A stretch of DNA of 64,000 bases from VRUE01 sp963762205 (GCA_963762205.1 CAVXJZ010000006.1:248001-312000); one strand, 5' to 3'. Shown: positions 43,980 through 53,636, numbered from the stretch's first letter. The notes: generated by a model from the letters alone, not told the origin. Translations and numbers: made by a program.

Positions 43980-45404
43980 CTAGGTCCCTTCGATCGGCGT
44001 GTTGGTGTCGACCTCGAGCCGCGTCGGGTGGTTGGGGTGGTCGTACATGATGGGGATCGCGTCGGCGGGCGTATTTGCCGGGTCGACGCTGAGCGCCACT
44101 CCCAACCGATCCCCGGCGTCAATCGTGCGGGGGGCATTCTGGAAGTTCATCGTCAACCGCACCTTGGTCCAGGCATTTCGCGGCCAGTAGCCGTTTCCCT
44201 CCGGCGTGTAGGTCCAGTAGGCCGTGCTGCCGGCGGTATTGGTCAGCTGGGTATCGGTGCCGACGACCGGTTCGCCTTCCTCGTGGCGGTCGAAGAGGTA
44301 GACGCAGAGGGTCCCGGTGTAGAGGGCGTCGTTGAGGGTCCGGGTGTAGAACTCGATCGTCACCTGCCCTTCCATCGAGAATGCCAGTTCCATCGGGTCG
44401 GTCACCCAGCGGTGCACCTGTGACTCGGGATAGGTGGTCCCCGTCGGCACGTAGTGGCAGCCGCTGGTGTCGTCGCGGGCGATCTGCACTCCCTTGTCGG
44501 TGTCCGGCGTCGGCTCCAGGTAGCTGTCGTCGGCGTAGTCGTAGAGCGGCGGGTTGGCCGGGTCGGCCGGGGCGGGGTCGGGAGGACCGCCCGGCAGCAG
44601 GCTGTCGGGCGCCCCCTGGGCGCCGCCGGTCTGCGGCCCGTCGGCGCAGACCCCGAGCGTGTTGTGGAGCAGGTGGTCGGAGGTGATTTCTTCACGTTCG
44701 GTGCTCCCGCCCGCGGCGCACGGGGTGTCGGAGAGGAAGAACTGCTGGGCGGTCACGACGCCGCCGTTGGGCCCGGGGGCCGGGTCGTTCGCGGCACTGT
44801 CCGTGGCGTCGACGAAATCCGACTGCACTTCGACGTAGCCGCGCTCGCCGACCTGGCTGGCGGGCGTGTCGAGCTTTACCGCGACGACGATTCCCTTGTA
44901 GTCCTGGGTGCCGGGGCAGGCTTCTTCGGAGCAGCTTTCGTCGTTGCGCCAGACCAGATAGCGATAGACGTCGCCGCTCACGTCGCCGCTTTCGAAGTGG
45001 GTCGGGCCGGGATCGACGACTCCGCCGGAGATCACCCCTTCTTCGCCGCTTCCCCCGTACAGTTCGCCGCCGTTGACGACCAGCTTCCGGTAGTCGGCCG
45101 GAGGTTCGCGCTGGAGCGCGAACGTCGCGCTCGAGGCGTTGACCCGGTAGTTGGGGTTGAGCGGGTTCAGCGAGTGCGGTGGCGTCGCCGTGAGGGCCCG
45201 TTCCTGGACGGTCAGGCTGCGCAGCGCCTCGACCTCCTGCTGGGCGCGGTTCAGCGCCACCTGGGTGGCCTTCGCCCGCTGCGTGTTCTTCGTAGCCGCG
45301 CCCAGCAGCCCGAAGGTGGCGAGGGCGCCGAGGACGAGGATTATCGCCGCCACCATCACCTCGATCAGCGTGAATCCGTCCTCTCGCCTCGCCGTCGCCC
45401 CCAC
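43980..45404 (-). CDS. Large prepilin-like protein (PilV-type minor pilin)
   Basis: 474 residues. A short leader ending in Gly10 is followed by FTLIEVMVAAIILVLGALAT: class III signal with Glu at mature position 5. The long extracellular part is Asp/Pro-rich and includes LAFSMEGQVTIEFYTRTLND and later a beta-rich domain, much larger than an ordinary minor pilin. GTG start at 45404. It could be a tip or adhesive pilin. Confidence 0.85.
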   Translation of the reverse strand: MGATARREDGFTLIEVMVAAIILVLGALATFGLLGAATKNTQRAKATQVALNRAQQEVEALRSLTVQERALTATPPHSLNPLNPNYRVNASSATFALQREPPADYRKLVVNGGELYGGSGEEGVISGGVVDPGPTHFESGDVSGDVYRYLVWRNDESCSEEACPGTQDYKGIVVAVKLDTPASQVGERGYVEVQSDFVDATDSAANDPAPGPNGGVVTAQQFFLSDTPCAAGGSTEREEITSDHLLHNTLGVCADGPQTGGAQGAPDSLLPGGPPDPAPADPANPPLYDYADDSYLEPTPDTDKGVQIARDDTSGCHYVPTGTTYPESQVHRWVTDPMELAFSMEGQVTIEFYTRTLNDALYTGTLCVYLFDRHEEGEPVVGTDTQLTNTAGSTAYWTYTPEGNGYWPRNAWTKVRLTMNFQNAPRTIDAGDRLGVALSVDPANTPADAIPIMYDHPNHPTRLEVDTNTPIEGT

Positions 45405-45405
45405 G

Positions 45406-45975
45406 TCAGTTCTCCAGCGTCGCGTTGCGCAGGCTGGCGCCGTCGGAGACGGTCAGGTCAGCCGGCCCACTCGGGTTGGGGATGTGCAGGGTGATGCCGA
45501 CGTAGGTCGGTTCTTCGGTGTTCGGCGCGTAGCTGAAGACGCTGCTGTCATCGATGCCCCTGAAGATCGTCGTCGCCGTGCCCGCTTCCGCCGATTTGGG
45601 ATCGGCCTCGGCCCGCGAACAGACGGTGGCCGTGCACGAGTAGGTCACCTTGCATTCGATCGCGGGTGTGCTGCTCGGCGGCGCTTCCGCCGAGCCGCAG
45701 GTCGTGTGGCGGACGTAGGTGCGGAACGAGACTTCGCTGGGGCTCGCGGTCTCGACGACCACGCCGCTGCGCAGCTCGCGGGTGAGCCGCTCGAGCACCC
45801 AGCGGGCGCTCGAGATGTTCTGCGCCCGCCCACTCACCTCGGGCTGTCCGTGCATGGCCGCGACCACCATCGAGCCGACCGCGCCGAGCAGGATGACGCC
45901 GATCGCCGAGGCCACCAGCAGCTCGATCAGGGTGAGGCCCTCCTCCTCCCCGGCCCTTCGCGGCAGCCGCCTCAT
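45406..45975 (-). CDS. Prepilin-like protein (PilW-type minor pilin)
   Basis: 189 residues. Leader EEEG precedes LTLIELLVASAIGVILLGAVG, with Glu at mature position 5. SARWVLERLTRELRSGV is typical of PilW-like minor pilins. Two Cys pairs in CGSAE and CKVTYSCTATVC may form disulphides. Overlaps the upstream propeller gene by ATGA and is followed one base later by the PilV-like gene. Confidence 0.85.
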   Translation of the reverse strand: MRRLPRRAGEEEGLTLIELLVASAIGVILLGAVGSMVVAAMHGQPEVSGRAQNISSARWVLERLTRELRSGVVVETASPSEVSFRTYVRHTTCGSAEAPPSSTPAIECKVTYSCTATVCSRAEADPKSAEAGTATTIFRGIDDSSVFSYAPNTEEPTYVGITLHIPNPSGPADLTVSDGASLRNATLEN

Positions 45976-48446
45976 CGGTGGCCCCGCTGCGCACGGCGGT
46001 GCTTGCGGCTACTTCCCCGGCCACCTACCACCTTGAAGCGCCGCCTGCTCGGCTTCGCCTCCCAGACGCCGATCGCGTTGCGGGCCTTGACCCTGAACAG
46101 GTGGCGGCCCCGGCGGAGGCGCCTCAGCTTCAGCGGCGAGCCGCAGGAGCGCCAGCGGTGCCGGTCGACCCGGCAGATGAAGCTCGACCCGGGCTGCTCG
46201 GTGCTGTCGGTGAAGCGGAACACCGGTCGCGCCTGCGTGTCTTGGAGCTTGGCCCGAAGGTGATGCGGGTCTGCGGGGCCACGTAGAGGATGCCGTGCGG
46301 CCCCACCCTCGGCCCGGCGCCGCCCGTCCCGGTCGCCCGTCCCGGTTTCCGATTCCGTTTCGGGTCCGGGCGGTGGCGGAGGCGGAGGAGGGTGGCGGTG
46401 GCGGTGGCGGTGGCGGTGGCGGTGGCGGTGGAGGTGGAGGGTTTCCTGCATATAGGTGACCGCGGTCGAGCAGCTGGAGGTGTCGCCGTTTTCGTCGGTC
46501 GCGGTCGCCCGGAAGCTGGTCGTCGAGCCGGCCGCGACGCTGACGAGGAGACCGGCGCCGCCGAGCTGGGCCGCGCCGCCGGTTGCGACCGGGGCGCCGG
46601 AGCAGTCCGCCGTGGCGTAGACCTTGATCTCGGTGTTGGGATCCGCCTGGCCGAGAATCGCCGGGGTGGTCGATTCGCCGGGCGAGGTGGGGTCGGTGCC
46701 GGTCAGCACCGGCGTCGCCGGCCCGAGGACCGCCGAGTTGCCGGCGGAGACGAGCCGGGTTTCGTCGGCGGAGCGCTCGTAGACGTCGTTGTCGGAGTCG
46801 ACGTCCTCGACCGTCAGCCGCTCGTCGGTCTGGAAGAAGACGTGCGACCCGTCGGTCGAGACGCCGCCGAAGACCACGTCGCAGCCTTCCTCGGGGAAGG
46901 GGCAGACGCCGGGCGGGCTGAACAGCGCGGTCCCCGAGCCCGTCAGGTGACCGTAGACGTCGGCGTCCGAGTCGAAGTCCGCCGGGGCCAGCGATTCGTC
47001 GCTGGTGAAGAAGACGGCCGAGCCGTCGGCTGAGATCGCGTTGAATTTCGCCGGCGAGGCGCCGTTGCCGCAGCCGGGCGCACAGGGGGACGCGCCGTCG
47101 GAGGCCAGTGCCGGCGTGCCCGACGCGAGTTCCTCGGCGTAGATGTCGGTGCTCGCGTCTTCGTCGCCGGCGGCGAGGGCCTCGTTGGTCGAGTAGACGA
47201 CCGTCGAGCCGTCGGCGGTGAGCGCGTTGAAGGTCGAGCCGCAGCAGCTGCCCGAGGTGACCAGTTCGGGCCCGCCGCCCGCCCACCGGTAGACGTCGGT
47301 GGCGCCGTTCACGTCGGCTGCGTCGAGCGACTCGGTGGTCGTGAACAGGACGCTGGCGCCGTCCGCCGCCGCCGCCGCGAAGTTGGCGGTCAGGAGTTGC
47401 GCTTCGCCGGCCGAGACGAGCGCGGTGGGGCCGCCGGGGAGGTCCCGGGCGTAGACGTCGGTCGCGGCGTCTTCGTCGGCTGCGGCGAGCTGCTCGTCGG
47501 TGGTGAAGAAGGCGCGCGAGCCATCGGCGGAGCTGCCTCGGAAGACCGGCACCGCGCCGCTGTTGCCGCACCCTGAGCAGTCGCCGCGGCTGACGAGCAC
47601 CGTCTGCGGGCCGGCCAGGTCGCGGGCATAGATGTCGGCGGCCGCGTCTTCGTCGGCTGCGACGAGCTGCTCGGTGGTGGTGAAGAAGGCGTGCGAGCCA
47701 TCCGCCGACACTCCCCAGAAGCTCGCCGTCGGCCCGCCGTTGCCACAGCCGGGCGCGCAGGCCGAGGAGCCGGCCGAGACCAGGGTCGTCGCGGTGCCTT
47801 CCGGGTTCCGCACGTAGACGTCGACGACCGCATCGCTGTCGTCCCCGTTGAGCTGCTCTTCGCTGACCAGGAAGACCTTGCCGCCGTCCGGGGTCGCGCC
47901 CGCGAAGCCGGCGTCGATGCCCGCGTTGCCGCAGACCGGAGCGCAGGCCGCGTCGCCCGCCGAGACGAGGGTCGTGGTCCCATTGTCCAGATCGCGCATA
48001 TAGACGTCGGCCGCGCCGTCGGTGTCGGTGGCGACGAGGCGCTCTTTGGTCGAGAAGAAGACCCTGGTGCCGTCGGCGGAGTTGCGCTCGAAGACCGCGT
48101 CGAAGGCGTCGTTGCCGCCGATCGGCCCGACCGAGACCAGCCGCGTCACGTAATCGCCCGCTTCGCCGACCGTTTCGTCGAAGAAGCGCGCGTACACGTC
48201 CTGGCGGCTGTCGGTGTCGCCGGTGACCAGCTGTTCGGTGGTGGTGAAGAAGGCGACCGATCCGTCGGCGGCGGCGGCCCTGTAGTTGGCCGGCGCGGCG
48301 AAGGCCGGCTGCGCCGCGAGGGCGGCGAGCAGGGCCGTGAGCGCCAGGGCAAGCAGAGCGCACAGGGAGCGTCCCCCGGCGCTGGCGAACGGGCGGAGAC
48401 CTGGTTGCGGCTGTTGGGCCGGCATCGTCGATCTATCGGCAGGCAT
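45972..48446 (-). CDS. Secreted nine-repeat beta-propeller-like protein, possible PilY1-type pilus tip adhesin
   Basis: 824 residues from the ATG at 48446, with a signal peptide ending near AFA at residue 50. Nine repeats of about 50-60 residues follow, each like SADGSxVFFTTxExLxxxDxDxxxDVY, as in TolB/PD40 propeller blades with possible Ca-binding Asp. The C-terminal part ends in a basic Arg-rich domain. Two stretches look frame-disrupted: the CCACCG tract near 46390-46445 reads HRHRHR here but poly-Pro in another frame, and GILYVAPQTRITFGP near 46254-46295 is out of frame. Its position among minor pilins suggests a pilus-associated adhesin. Confidence 0.75.
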   Translation of the reverse strand: MPADRSTMPAQQPQPGLRPFASAGGRSLCALLALALTALLAALAAQPAFAAPANYRAAAADGSVAFFTTTEQLVTGDTDSRQDVYARFFDETVGEAGDYVTRLVSVGPIGGNDAFDAVFERNSADGTRVFFSTKERLVATDTDGAADVYMRDLDNGTTTLVSAGDAACAPVCGNAGIDAGFAGATPDGGKVFLVSEEQLNGDDSDAVVDVYVRNPEGTATTLVSAGSSACAPGCGNGGPTASFWGVSADGSHAFFTTTEQLVAADEDAAADIYARDLAGPQTVLVSRGDCSGCGNSGAVPVFRGSSADGSRAFFTTDEQLAAADEDAATDVYARDLPGGPTALVSAGEAQLLTANFAAAAADGASVLFTTTESLDAADVNGATDVYRWAGGGPELVTSGSCCGSTFNALTADGSTVVYSTNEALAAGDEDASTDIYAEELASGTPALASDGASPCAPGCGNGASPAKFNAISADGSAVFFTSDESLAPADFDSDADVYGHLTGSGTALFSPPGVCPFPEEGCDVVFGGVSTDGSHVFFQTDERLTVEDVDSDNDVYERSADETRLVSAGNSAVLGPATPVLTGTDPTSPGESTTPAILGQADPNTEIKVYATADCSGAPVATGGAAQLGGAGLLVSVAAGSTTSFRATATDENGDTSSCSTAVTYMQETLHLHRHRHRHRHRHRHPPPPPPPPGPETESETGTGDRDGRRRAEGGAARHPLRGPADPHHLRAKLQDTQARPVFRFTDSTEQPGSSFICRVDRHRWRSCGSPLKLRRLRRGRHLFRVKARNAIGVWEAKPSRRRFKVVGGRGSSRKHRRAQRGHR

Positions 48447-48564
48447 GGACGTTTGGCTTAGCGGTGCGCGCCGGCCTGGCCGAACGAGCGAGGGGCGGGC
48501 CGAATCGGCCCGCCCCTCGGCAACATTCACGCTTGGCTAGGCCAAAGCGATGGACCTGGAACAG

Positions 48565-49023
48565 TTAGTTCCAGTCCCCACCGGTCGGACAGCCACCGTT
48601 GCCGCCAACATCACATTTGAATGTCAGCACGCCGGCGACGTTTTTGATCCTGAATTTCTGACCGGCCGTATCCGATGCCACCTCTATCTCGTAGGAGTTC
48701 TGGGTAGCGACACTCGGGAAGCTGACAGGAGCACCCGTCAGCGTCGGCTCGATTTTGTCCAGCACACCGGCGAGAACATCGCACCCCACATAGGTGCCTT
48801 TGTCGGTGAAGCAGGTCTCCATCGCGACCTGTGCCGAGTGAGCGGTCTCCTTGGCCTTGGCGTCGCCGGCCTTGTCCTTCTGGTTGAAGAACGCGGGCAG
48901 CGCAATCGCGGCCAGGATTCCGAGGATGAGCATGACGACGAGCAGCTCGATCAGCGTGAAGCCGCCCTCGCTGTCGCCGTTGAGTCGGGCACCAACCTTG
49001 GCCCGGAGATTCTGGAGAAACAT
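48565..49023 (-). CDS. Major type IV pilin
   Basis: 152 residues. A 21-residue leader ends EGG, and the mature protein begins FTLIELLVVMLILGILAAIA with Glu5. The globular part has four Cys (METC, GCD, FKC, GGC), probably two disulphides. The length and hydrophobic helix fit a PilA-type major pilin. GGAGG lies about 8 nt before the ATG. Its 309-nt leader carries a predicted c-di-GMP-I riboswitch. Confidence 0.92.
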   Translation of the reverse strand: MFLQNLRAKVGARLNGDSEGGFTLIELLVVMLILGILAAIALPAFFNQKDKAGDAKAKETAHSAQVAMETCFTDKGTYVGCDVLAGVLDKIEPTLTGAPVSFPSVATQNSYEIEVASDTAGQKFRIKNVAGVLTFKCDVGGNGGCPTGGDWN

Positions 49024-49095
49024 CAGGGACCTCCTAGGTTCCTATCGATTTCGCCAGAGCCCCGTCGCGTCTCAGCCACGTGGTGTCTGTCGACC

Positions 49096-49185
49096 CCGGT
49101 GGTAGCCCGGCCGACTCCGTTGGAGTCCCGCAAGCTTTGCGCCCTCGCCTCGCAGCGAGGTTGCCTTTTGCACCGAGGCACTGGC
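49096..49185 (-). promoter_or_regulatory. Predicted c-di-GMP-I (GEMM-I) riboswitch in the pilin 5' leader
   Basis: Read on the minus strand, GGTGCAAAAGGCAACC begins the element. A 7-bp stem CCTCGCT/GGCGAGG capped by a GNRA tetraloop (GCGA) follows. Then comes the conserved GCGCAAAGC, a second hairpin GACTCC-AAC-GGAGTC, and GGCCGGGCTACC. These match the GEMM-I blocks GGCAAACC, tetraloop stem, GACGCAAAGC and GCCGGGTTACC in order and spacing. It lies about 70 nt upstream of the pilin start. No obvious intrinsic terminator is present, so control may act at translation. Two 14-nt direct repeats (49231-49244, 49253-49266) further upstream may be regulator sites. Confidence 0.8.
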
Positions 49186-49332
49186 AGATTCATCACACTC
49201 CAGTGATCGACCGTCGGGGCGAGCACTTGATCCCCGAAACTTGGTTTTCATACCCCCAAAACTTGGCCCCCGGGCACGAGCGCGGGATAATCGGTCAACC
49301 GCACCCGAAGGTCCGTGGACCGGGCCCGCCGC

Positions 49333-50577
49333 TCAGCGGATCTTGTCGTAGAGGGTGAAGATCGGCAGGTACATGGAGATCACGATGAAGCCGACGACAC
49401 CGCCGACGAAGACGATCATCAGCGGCTCGATCAGCGCGGTGAGCGCCTTGACCTTGGCGTCGACCTCGGCCTCGTAGAAGTCGGCGATCTTGCTCAGCAT
49501 GTGTTCCAGCTGGCCGGTCTCCTCGCCGACCGCGACCATGTGGCCGACCATCGGCGGGAAGATCGGTGTCCGCTCGATCGGGCCCGCCAGCGAGCCACCG
49601 CGCTTGACCGACGCGTAGACCTCCTCCATCGCGTTCTCGACCACGACGTTGCCCGCCGTTTCGCCGGTCAGCTTGATCGCCTGCAGCATCGGCACGCCCG
49701 CCGAGACCGAGCCGGCGAAGGTGCGCGACCAGCGGGCCAGGGCGACCTTCTGGATCACGTCGCCGATCTTGAACGGGATGCGGAGCAGAAAACGGTCCCA
49801 TATTTCTTTGCCGGTTTCCGTCCGCTTCCAACGGAAGAACGCGACGAACGAGGCGATGATCGCCGGGATCAGGATGAACCAGTAGCCGGTGATCGCGTCC
49901 GAGGCCAGCACGCACATCTGGGTCGGAATCGGCAGTTCCGCCTTTTCGCCGGGGTTGTCTTCCGCGATCTCTTCGAAGATGCCGACGAAGACCGGGATGA
50001 TGAAGGCGACCACGGCAACCAGGACGACGACGGCGACGCCGAAGACCAGCGCCGGATACATCAGGGCGGATTTCACCTGACGCCGCAGGGCGTCGGTCTT
50101 CTCGACCTGGAACGCGACCCGGTCGAGGGCGTCCTCGAGGCGGCCGGACTCCTCACCGGAGCGGACCATCGCCCGGTAGAGGCGGTCGAAGACTTCCGGG
50201 TGGCGCTCCATCGCCTGCTCCAGGGTCGAGCCTGCCTCGATGTCCGCCCGCACGCCGGAGACCGCCTCCCTGATCCGGTCGTCCTGGGTCTGCTCTTCGA
50301 GCGTGTACAGGGTGCGAAGCATCGGCATCCCCGAGGAGACCAGGGTCGCGAACTGGCGCGAGAGGACGGCGAGCTCGCGCCTGTCGACGCCCTTCCAGGT
50401 GCGCCAGACCTGCTCGATCTTGAACGGCTCGCTCTTCTCGGATACGTCGAGCACGATCAGGCCGCGCTGGCGCAGCTGCTCGGTGACCTGGGCCTTGGAC
50501 TCGGCCTCGAGCTCACCGGCCGTCGCCGCGCCCGCGACATCCATCGCCCGGAAGGCGAAGGTGCTCGCCCCGGCCAT
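49333..50577 (-). CDS. pilC: Type IV pilus inner-membrane platform protein PilC
   Basis: 414 residues with two T2SSF domains and three main membrane helices, near 180-210, 230-250 and 380-405. Typical segments are FATLVSSGMPMLRTLYTLEEQ, ALMYPALVFGVAVVVLVAVV and the second-domain repeat AVGEETGQLEHMLSKIADFYE. It starts 3 nt after the pilT stop. It connects the ATPases to the growing pilus. Confidence 0.94.
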   Translation of the reverse strand: MAGASTFAFRAMDVAGAATAGELEAESKAQVTEQLRQRGLIVLDVSEKSEPFKIEQVWRTWKGVDRRELAVLSRQFATLVSSGMPMLRTLYTLEEQTQDDRIREAVSGVRADIEAGSTLEQAMERHPEVFDRLYRAMVRSGEESGRLEDALDRVAFQVEKTDALRRQVKSALMYPALVFGVAVVVLVAVVAFIIPVFVGIFEEIAEDNPGEKAELPIPTQMCVLASDAITGYWFILIPAIIASFVAFFRWKRTETGKEIWDRFLLRIPFKIGDVIQKVALARWSRTFAGSVSAGVPMLQAIKLTGETAGNVVVENAMEEVYASVKRGGSLAGPIERTPIFPPMVGHMVAVGEETGQLEHMLSKIADFYEAEVDAKVKALTALIEPLMIVFVGGVVGFIVISMYLPIFTLYDKIR

Positions 50578-50580
50578 CGC

Positions 50581-51789
50581 CTAGCCCCCCTGCGGGTAGG
50601 CGGGCGGCGAGGCGGCGACCGGAGGCGGTGCCGAGGCGGGGGGTGGCGCCTGGGGCACGGCGGCAGGTGGCGGCGTGCCGGCGCCGCGCTCGGCCACCGG
50701 GGCGGCGGCCGGCGTCGGCGCCGACTCGCCGTCGAGCAGCCGCTTCAGCTCCTCGGGCACCGAAGCGCGCTGCGTGGCCAGCGAGCGGCTGATCGTGCCG
50801 GCCCGCACCAGGCGCACCAGATCGGCGTCCATCGTCTGCATGCCGACCGCACCGGAGGTCTGCACCGCGGCATAGATCTGGTGGGTCTTGCCCTCGCGGA
50901 TCAGGTTGCGGATCGCCGGGGTCGGCACCAGCACCTCGCAGGCGACGATGCGACCCCTCCCGTCCGCCGTCGGCAGCAGTTGCTGGGTGACGATCCCCTG
51001 CAGGGCGATCGAGAGCTGGGTCCGCACCTGGCTCTGCTGCTCGGGCGGGAAGACGTCGATGATCCGGTCGACCGTCTGCGCGGTCGACTGGGTGTGCAGT
51101 GTGGCGAAGACGAGGTGTCCGGTCTCGGCGGCGGTCAGCGCCGTGGAGATCGTCTCCAGGTCGCGCATCTCGCCGACGAGGATGACGTCCGGGTCCTCTC
51201 GCAGGGCGGCGCGCAGACCGAGGGCGAAGTCCTCCGCGTCGGCGCCGATCTCGCGCTGGTTGACGATCGAGCGCTTGTGCTGGTGCAGGAACTCGATCGG
51301 GTCCTCGATGGTGAGGATGTGGTCCTGGTTCTCGCGGTTGATCACGTCGAGCATCGCCGCCAGGGTCGTGCTCTTGCCCGAGCCGGTCGGGCCGGTGACG
51401 AGGACGAAGCCGCGCGGTTTGGCGGCAAGCTCGCGCAGCACCTGCGGCACCCCGAGCGAGTCGAGCGCCGGGATGTCCTGCGGCACGAGGCGGAAGGCGG
51501 CGCTGACCGAGCCGCGCTGGAAGAAGCAGTTGACGCGGAAGCGAGCGACGTTGGGGATCGCGTAGGCGAAGTCGAGCTGCTTGTGGTTCTCGAAGCGTTT
51601 GCGCTGGTCGTCGTTGAGGATGCTGTAGACGACCTCGCGGGTGTGCTGCGCGGTCAGCACCGGGAAGCCCTGCATCGGCTCGATCTTGCCCTTTTCGCGG
51701 ATCGCCGGCGGGAAGCCGGGCGTCAGGTGCACGTCGGAGGCACTGACCTCGACCATGTGGTGCAGCACTTTGGAGAAATCGAAGTCCAT
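50581..51789 (-). CDS. pilT: Pilus retraction ATPase PilT (copy 1)
   Basis: 402 residues. Walker A GPTGSGKST is at 133-141; the Asp box, Walker B (DPDVILVGEMRDLET) and His box (HLVFATLHTQS) follow. PilT's N-terminal MDFDFSKVLHHMVEVSASDVHL is present. A Pro/Ala-rich tail of about 50 residues is extra. Depolymerises pili for twitching or DNA uptake. Confidence 0.93.
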   Translation of the reverse strand: MDFDFSKVLHHMVEVSASDVHLTPGFPPAIREKGKIEPMQGFPVLTAQHTREVVYSILNDDQRKRFENHKQLDFAYAIPNVARFRVNCFFQRGSVSAAFRLVPQDIPALDSLGVPQVLRELAAKPRGFVLVTGPTGSGKSTTLAAMLDVINRENQDHILTIEDPIEFLHQHKRSIVNQREIGADAEDFALGLRAALREDPDVILVGEMRDLETISTALTAAETGHLVFATLHTQSTAQTVDRIIDVFPPEQQSQVRTQLSIALQGIVTQQLLPTADGRGRIVACEVLVPTPAIRNLIREGKTHQIYAAVQTSGAVGMQTMDADLVRLVRAGTISRSLATQRASVPEELKRLLDGESAPTPAAAPVAERGAGTPPPAAVPQAPPPASAPPPVAASPPAYPQGG

Positions 51790-51837
51790 GGTCCCTAGAT
51801 CGTCTCCCCGGCCGGAATCCTCGATACCTGAAATCGA

Positions 51838-53631
51838 CTATGCGGTGACACGGATGACCTCCTCGAGGCTGGTAAGGCCGGCGCGGACCTTGCCGACGCC
51901 GTCCTCGCGCAGGGTGAACATGCCCTCCTCGCGCGCCACCGCGGCGATCTCGGCCTCGGGCTCCTGAGCGACCGTCATCTCTTTGATCCGCTCGCTCATC
52001 TCCATCACCGAGTAGATCCCGACCCGCCCGCGGTAGCCGCTCTGGTTGCAGCGCGAGCAGCCGACCGGCTCGTAGGCCTCGATCTCGGCGCCAACCCGAA
52101 CCTCCGCTTCCGCCAGGGCCTGCTGAGGGATGATCGTGCGCCGCTTGCAGTGCGTGCACAGCTTGCGCGCCAGGCGCTGGGCGACGACGCAGTCGACCGA
52201 GGAGGCGGTGAGGAAGGCCTCGATTCCCATCTTGGTCAGCCGGGTGATCGCGCCGGGGGCGTCGTTGGTGTGCAGCGTGCTGAGCATCATGTGCCCGGTG
52301 AGCGCCGCCTCGATCGCGATCCGCGCCGTCTCGCCGTCGCGGATCTCGCCGACCATGACGATGTCGGGGTCGGCGCGCAGGATCGAGCGCAGCCCGGTGG
52401 CGAAGTCGAGCCCTGCCTTGCGGTTGACGTTGATCTGGTTGATCCCCGCCAGGCGGTACTCGACCGGGTCCTCGATCGTGATGATGTTCTTCTCGACCTG
52501 GTTCATCTCCTGCAGCGCCGCGTAGAGCGTCGTCGACTTACCGGAGCCGGTCGGGCCGGTGACCAGCACCGCGCCGTAGGCCTGGTGGAAGGAGTCCTCG
52601 AAGCGGGCGCGGGCCGAGCCCTCCATGCCCAGTTCGTCGAGCGTGCGCTGGGCGTTGTCCTTGTCGAGGATGCGAATCGTCGCGCCCTCCCCCCGTTGCG
52701 TCGGCAGTGTGGTGACACGAAGGTCGACGCGCCGATCCTCGACCGTGACGCTGACCCGGCCGTCCTGGGGGACCCGTTTCTCGGCGATGTTGAGGTCGCT
52801 CATGATCTTCACCCGCGAGATCACCGCGTTGACCATCCGTTTCGGCACGTGCGCGGCCGCGCGCAGGACCCCGTCGACGCGGAAGCGGACCCGCATCTCG
52901 CTCTCTTCGGGTTCGAAGTGGACGTCGGACGCCCCCTCCCCCACCGCCTGGCCGAGGATGCTGTAGACGAGCTTGATCACCGGCGCGTCCTCGGCGCTGA
53001 CTTCGATGTCGCTGACCGCGGCGAGCTCGTCCTCGGCTTCGGCCTCGTCTTCGGTGACCGCCTCGCTGACCGCGCTCTGCAGCGTGTTGAGGCGCCCGAT
53101 CAGCGCTTCGATGTCCTCCTCGGCGGCGACCGCGACGCGGCAGTCGAGGGCGGTGGCGATCTGGATGTCGTCGACGGCGAGCACGTTGGTCGGATCGGCC
53201 ATCGCCACCAGCAGGGTCTGCTTGCCTGCATAGCCGACCGGTAGCGCCCCGTAGCGGCGCGCGGTGTTGACCGGGATCAGGTTGGCGGCGGCCATGTCGA
53301 CCTGGTAGGAAGAGAGGTCGAGGTGATCGAGGCCATAGCGCTCGGCGACGGCGCGTGAGAGCTGGTCGGCGCTGATCGTGCCCTGCTCGAACAGCAGCCG
53401 CTCGGGAGAGCGGCCCGCGGTGCGGGCCTCTTCGATCGCCTGACGGGCCCGCCCTTCGTCGACGAAGCCGAGGTCGACGAGGACGTCGGTGACGAAGCCG
53501 CTGGAGCGGCCGCGAGCCACGGGCGGCGTGAGGCCGGGCGTGCCGGGGGCCTCGGCCTCCAGCGCCGGCGCTGTCGAGTCGCCGGATTCCGGGACCGGTC
53601 GCAGGTGGGGAGGGAAGTCCCGCGAGTCCAT
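51838..53631 (-). CDS. pilB: Pilus extension ATPase PilB
   Basis: 597 residues. An N-terminal T2SSE/MshEN-type domain spans about 45-200 (FVTDVLVDLGFVDEGRARQA). The core ATPase has GPTGSGKSTTLYAALQ, DPDIVMVGEIRDGETA and HMMLSTLHTNDAPGA. A zinc motif is formed by CTHC and CSRC. MshEN domains bind c-di-GMP in several PilB homologues, which would parallel the riboswitch. A GTG at 53640, overlapping the upstream stop (GTGA), is an alternative start. Confidence 0.93.
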   Translation of the reverse strand: MDSRDFPPHLRPVPESGDSTAPALEAEAPGTPGLTPPVARGRSSGFVTDVLVDLGFVDEGRARQAIEEARTAGRSPERLLFEQGTISADQLSRAVAERYGLDHLDLSSYQVDMAAANLIPVNTARRYGALPVGYAGKQTLLVAMADPTNVLAVDDIQIATALDCRVAVAAEEDIEALIGRLNTLQSAVSEAVTEDEAEAEDELAAVSDIEVSAEDAPVIKLVYSILGQAVGEGASDVHFEPEESEMRVRFRVDGVLRAAAHVPKRMVNAVISRVKIMSDLNIAEKRVPQDGRVSVTVEDRRVDLRVTTLPTQRGEGATIRILDKDNAQRTLDELGMEGSARARFEDSFHQAYGAVLVTGPTGSGKSTTLYAALQEMNQVEKNIITIEDPVEYRLAGINQINVNRKAGLDFATGLRSILRADPDIVMVGEIRDGETARIAIEAALTGHMMLSTLHTNDAPGAITRLTKMGIEAFLTASSVDCVVAQRLARKLCTHCKRRTIIPQQALAEAEVRVGAEIEAYEPVGCSRCNQSGYRGRVGIYSVMEMSERIKEMTVAQEPEAEIAAVAREEGMFTLREDGVGKVRAGLTSLEEVIRVTA

Positions 53632-53636
53632 CGCGC

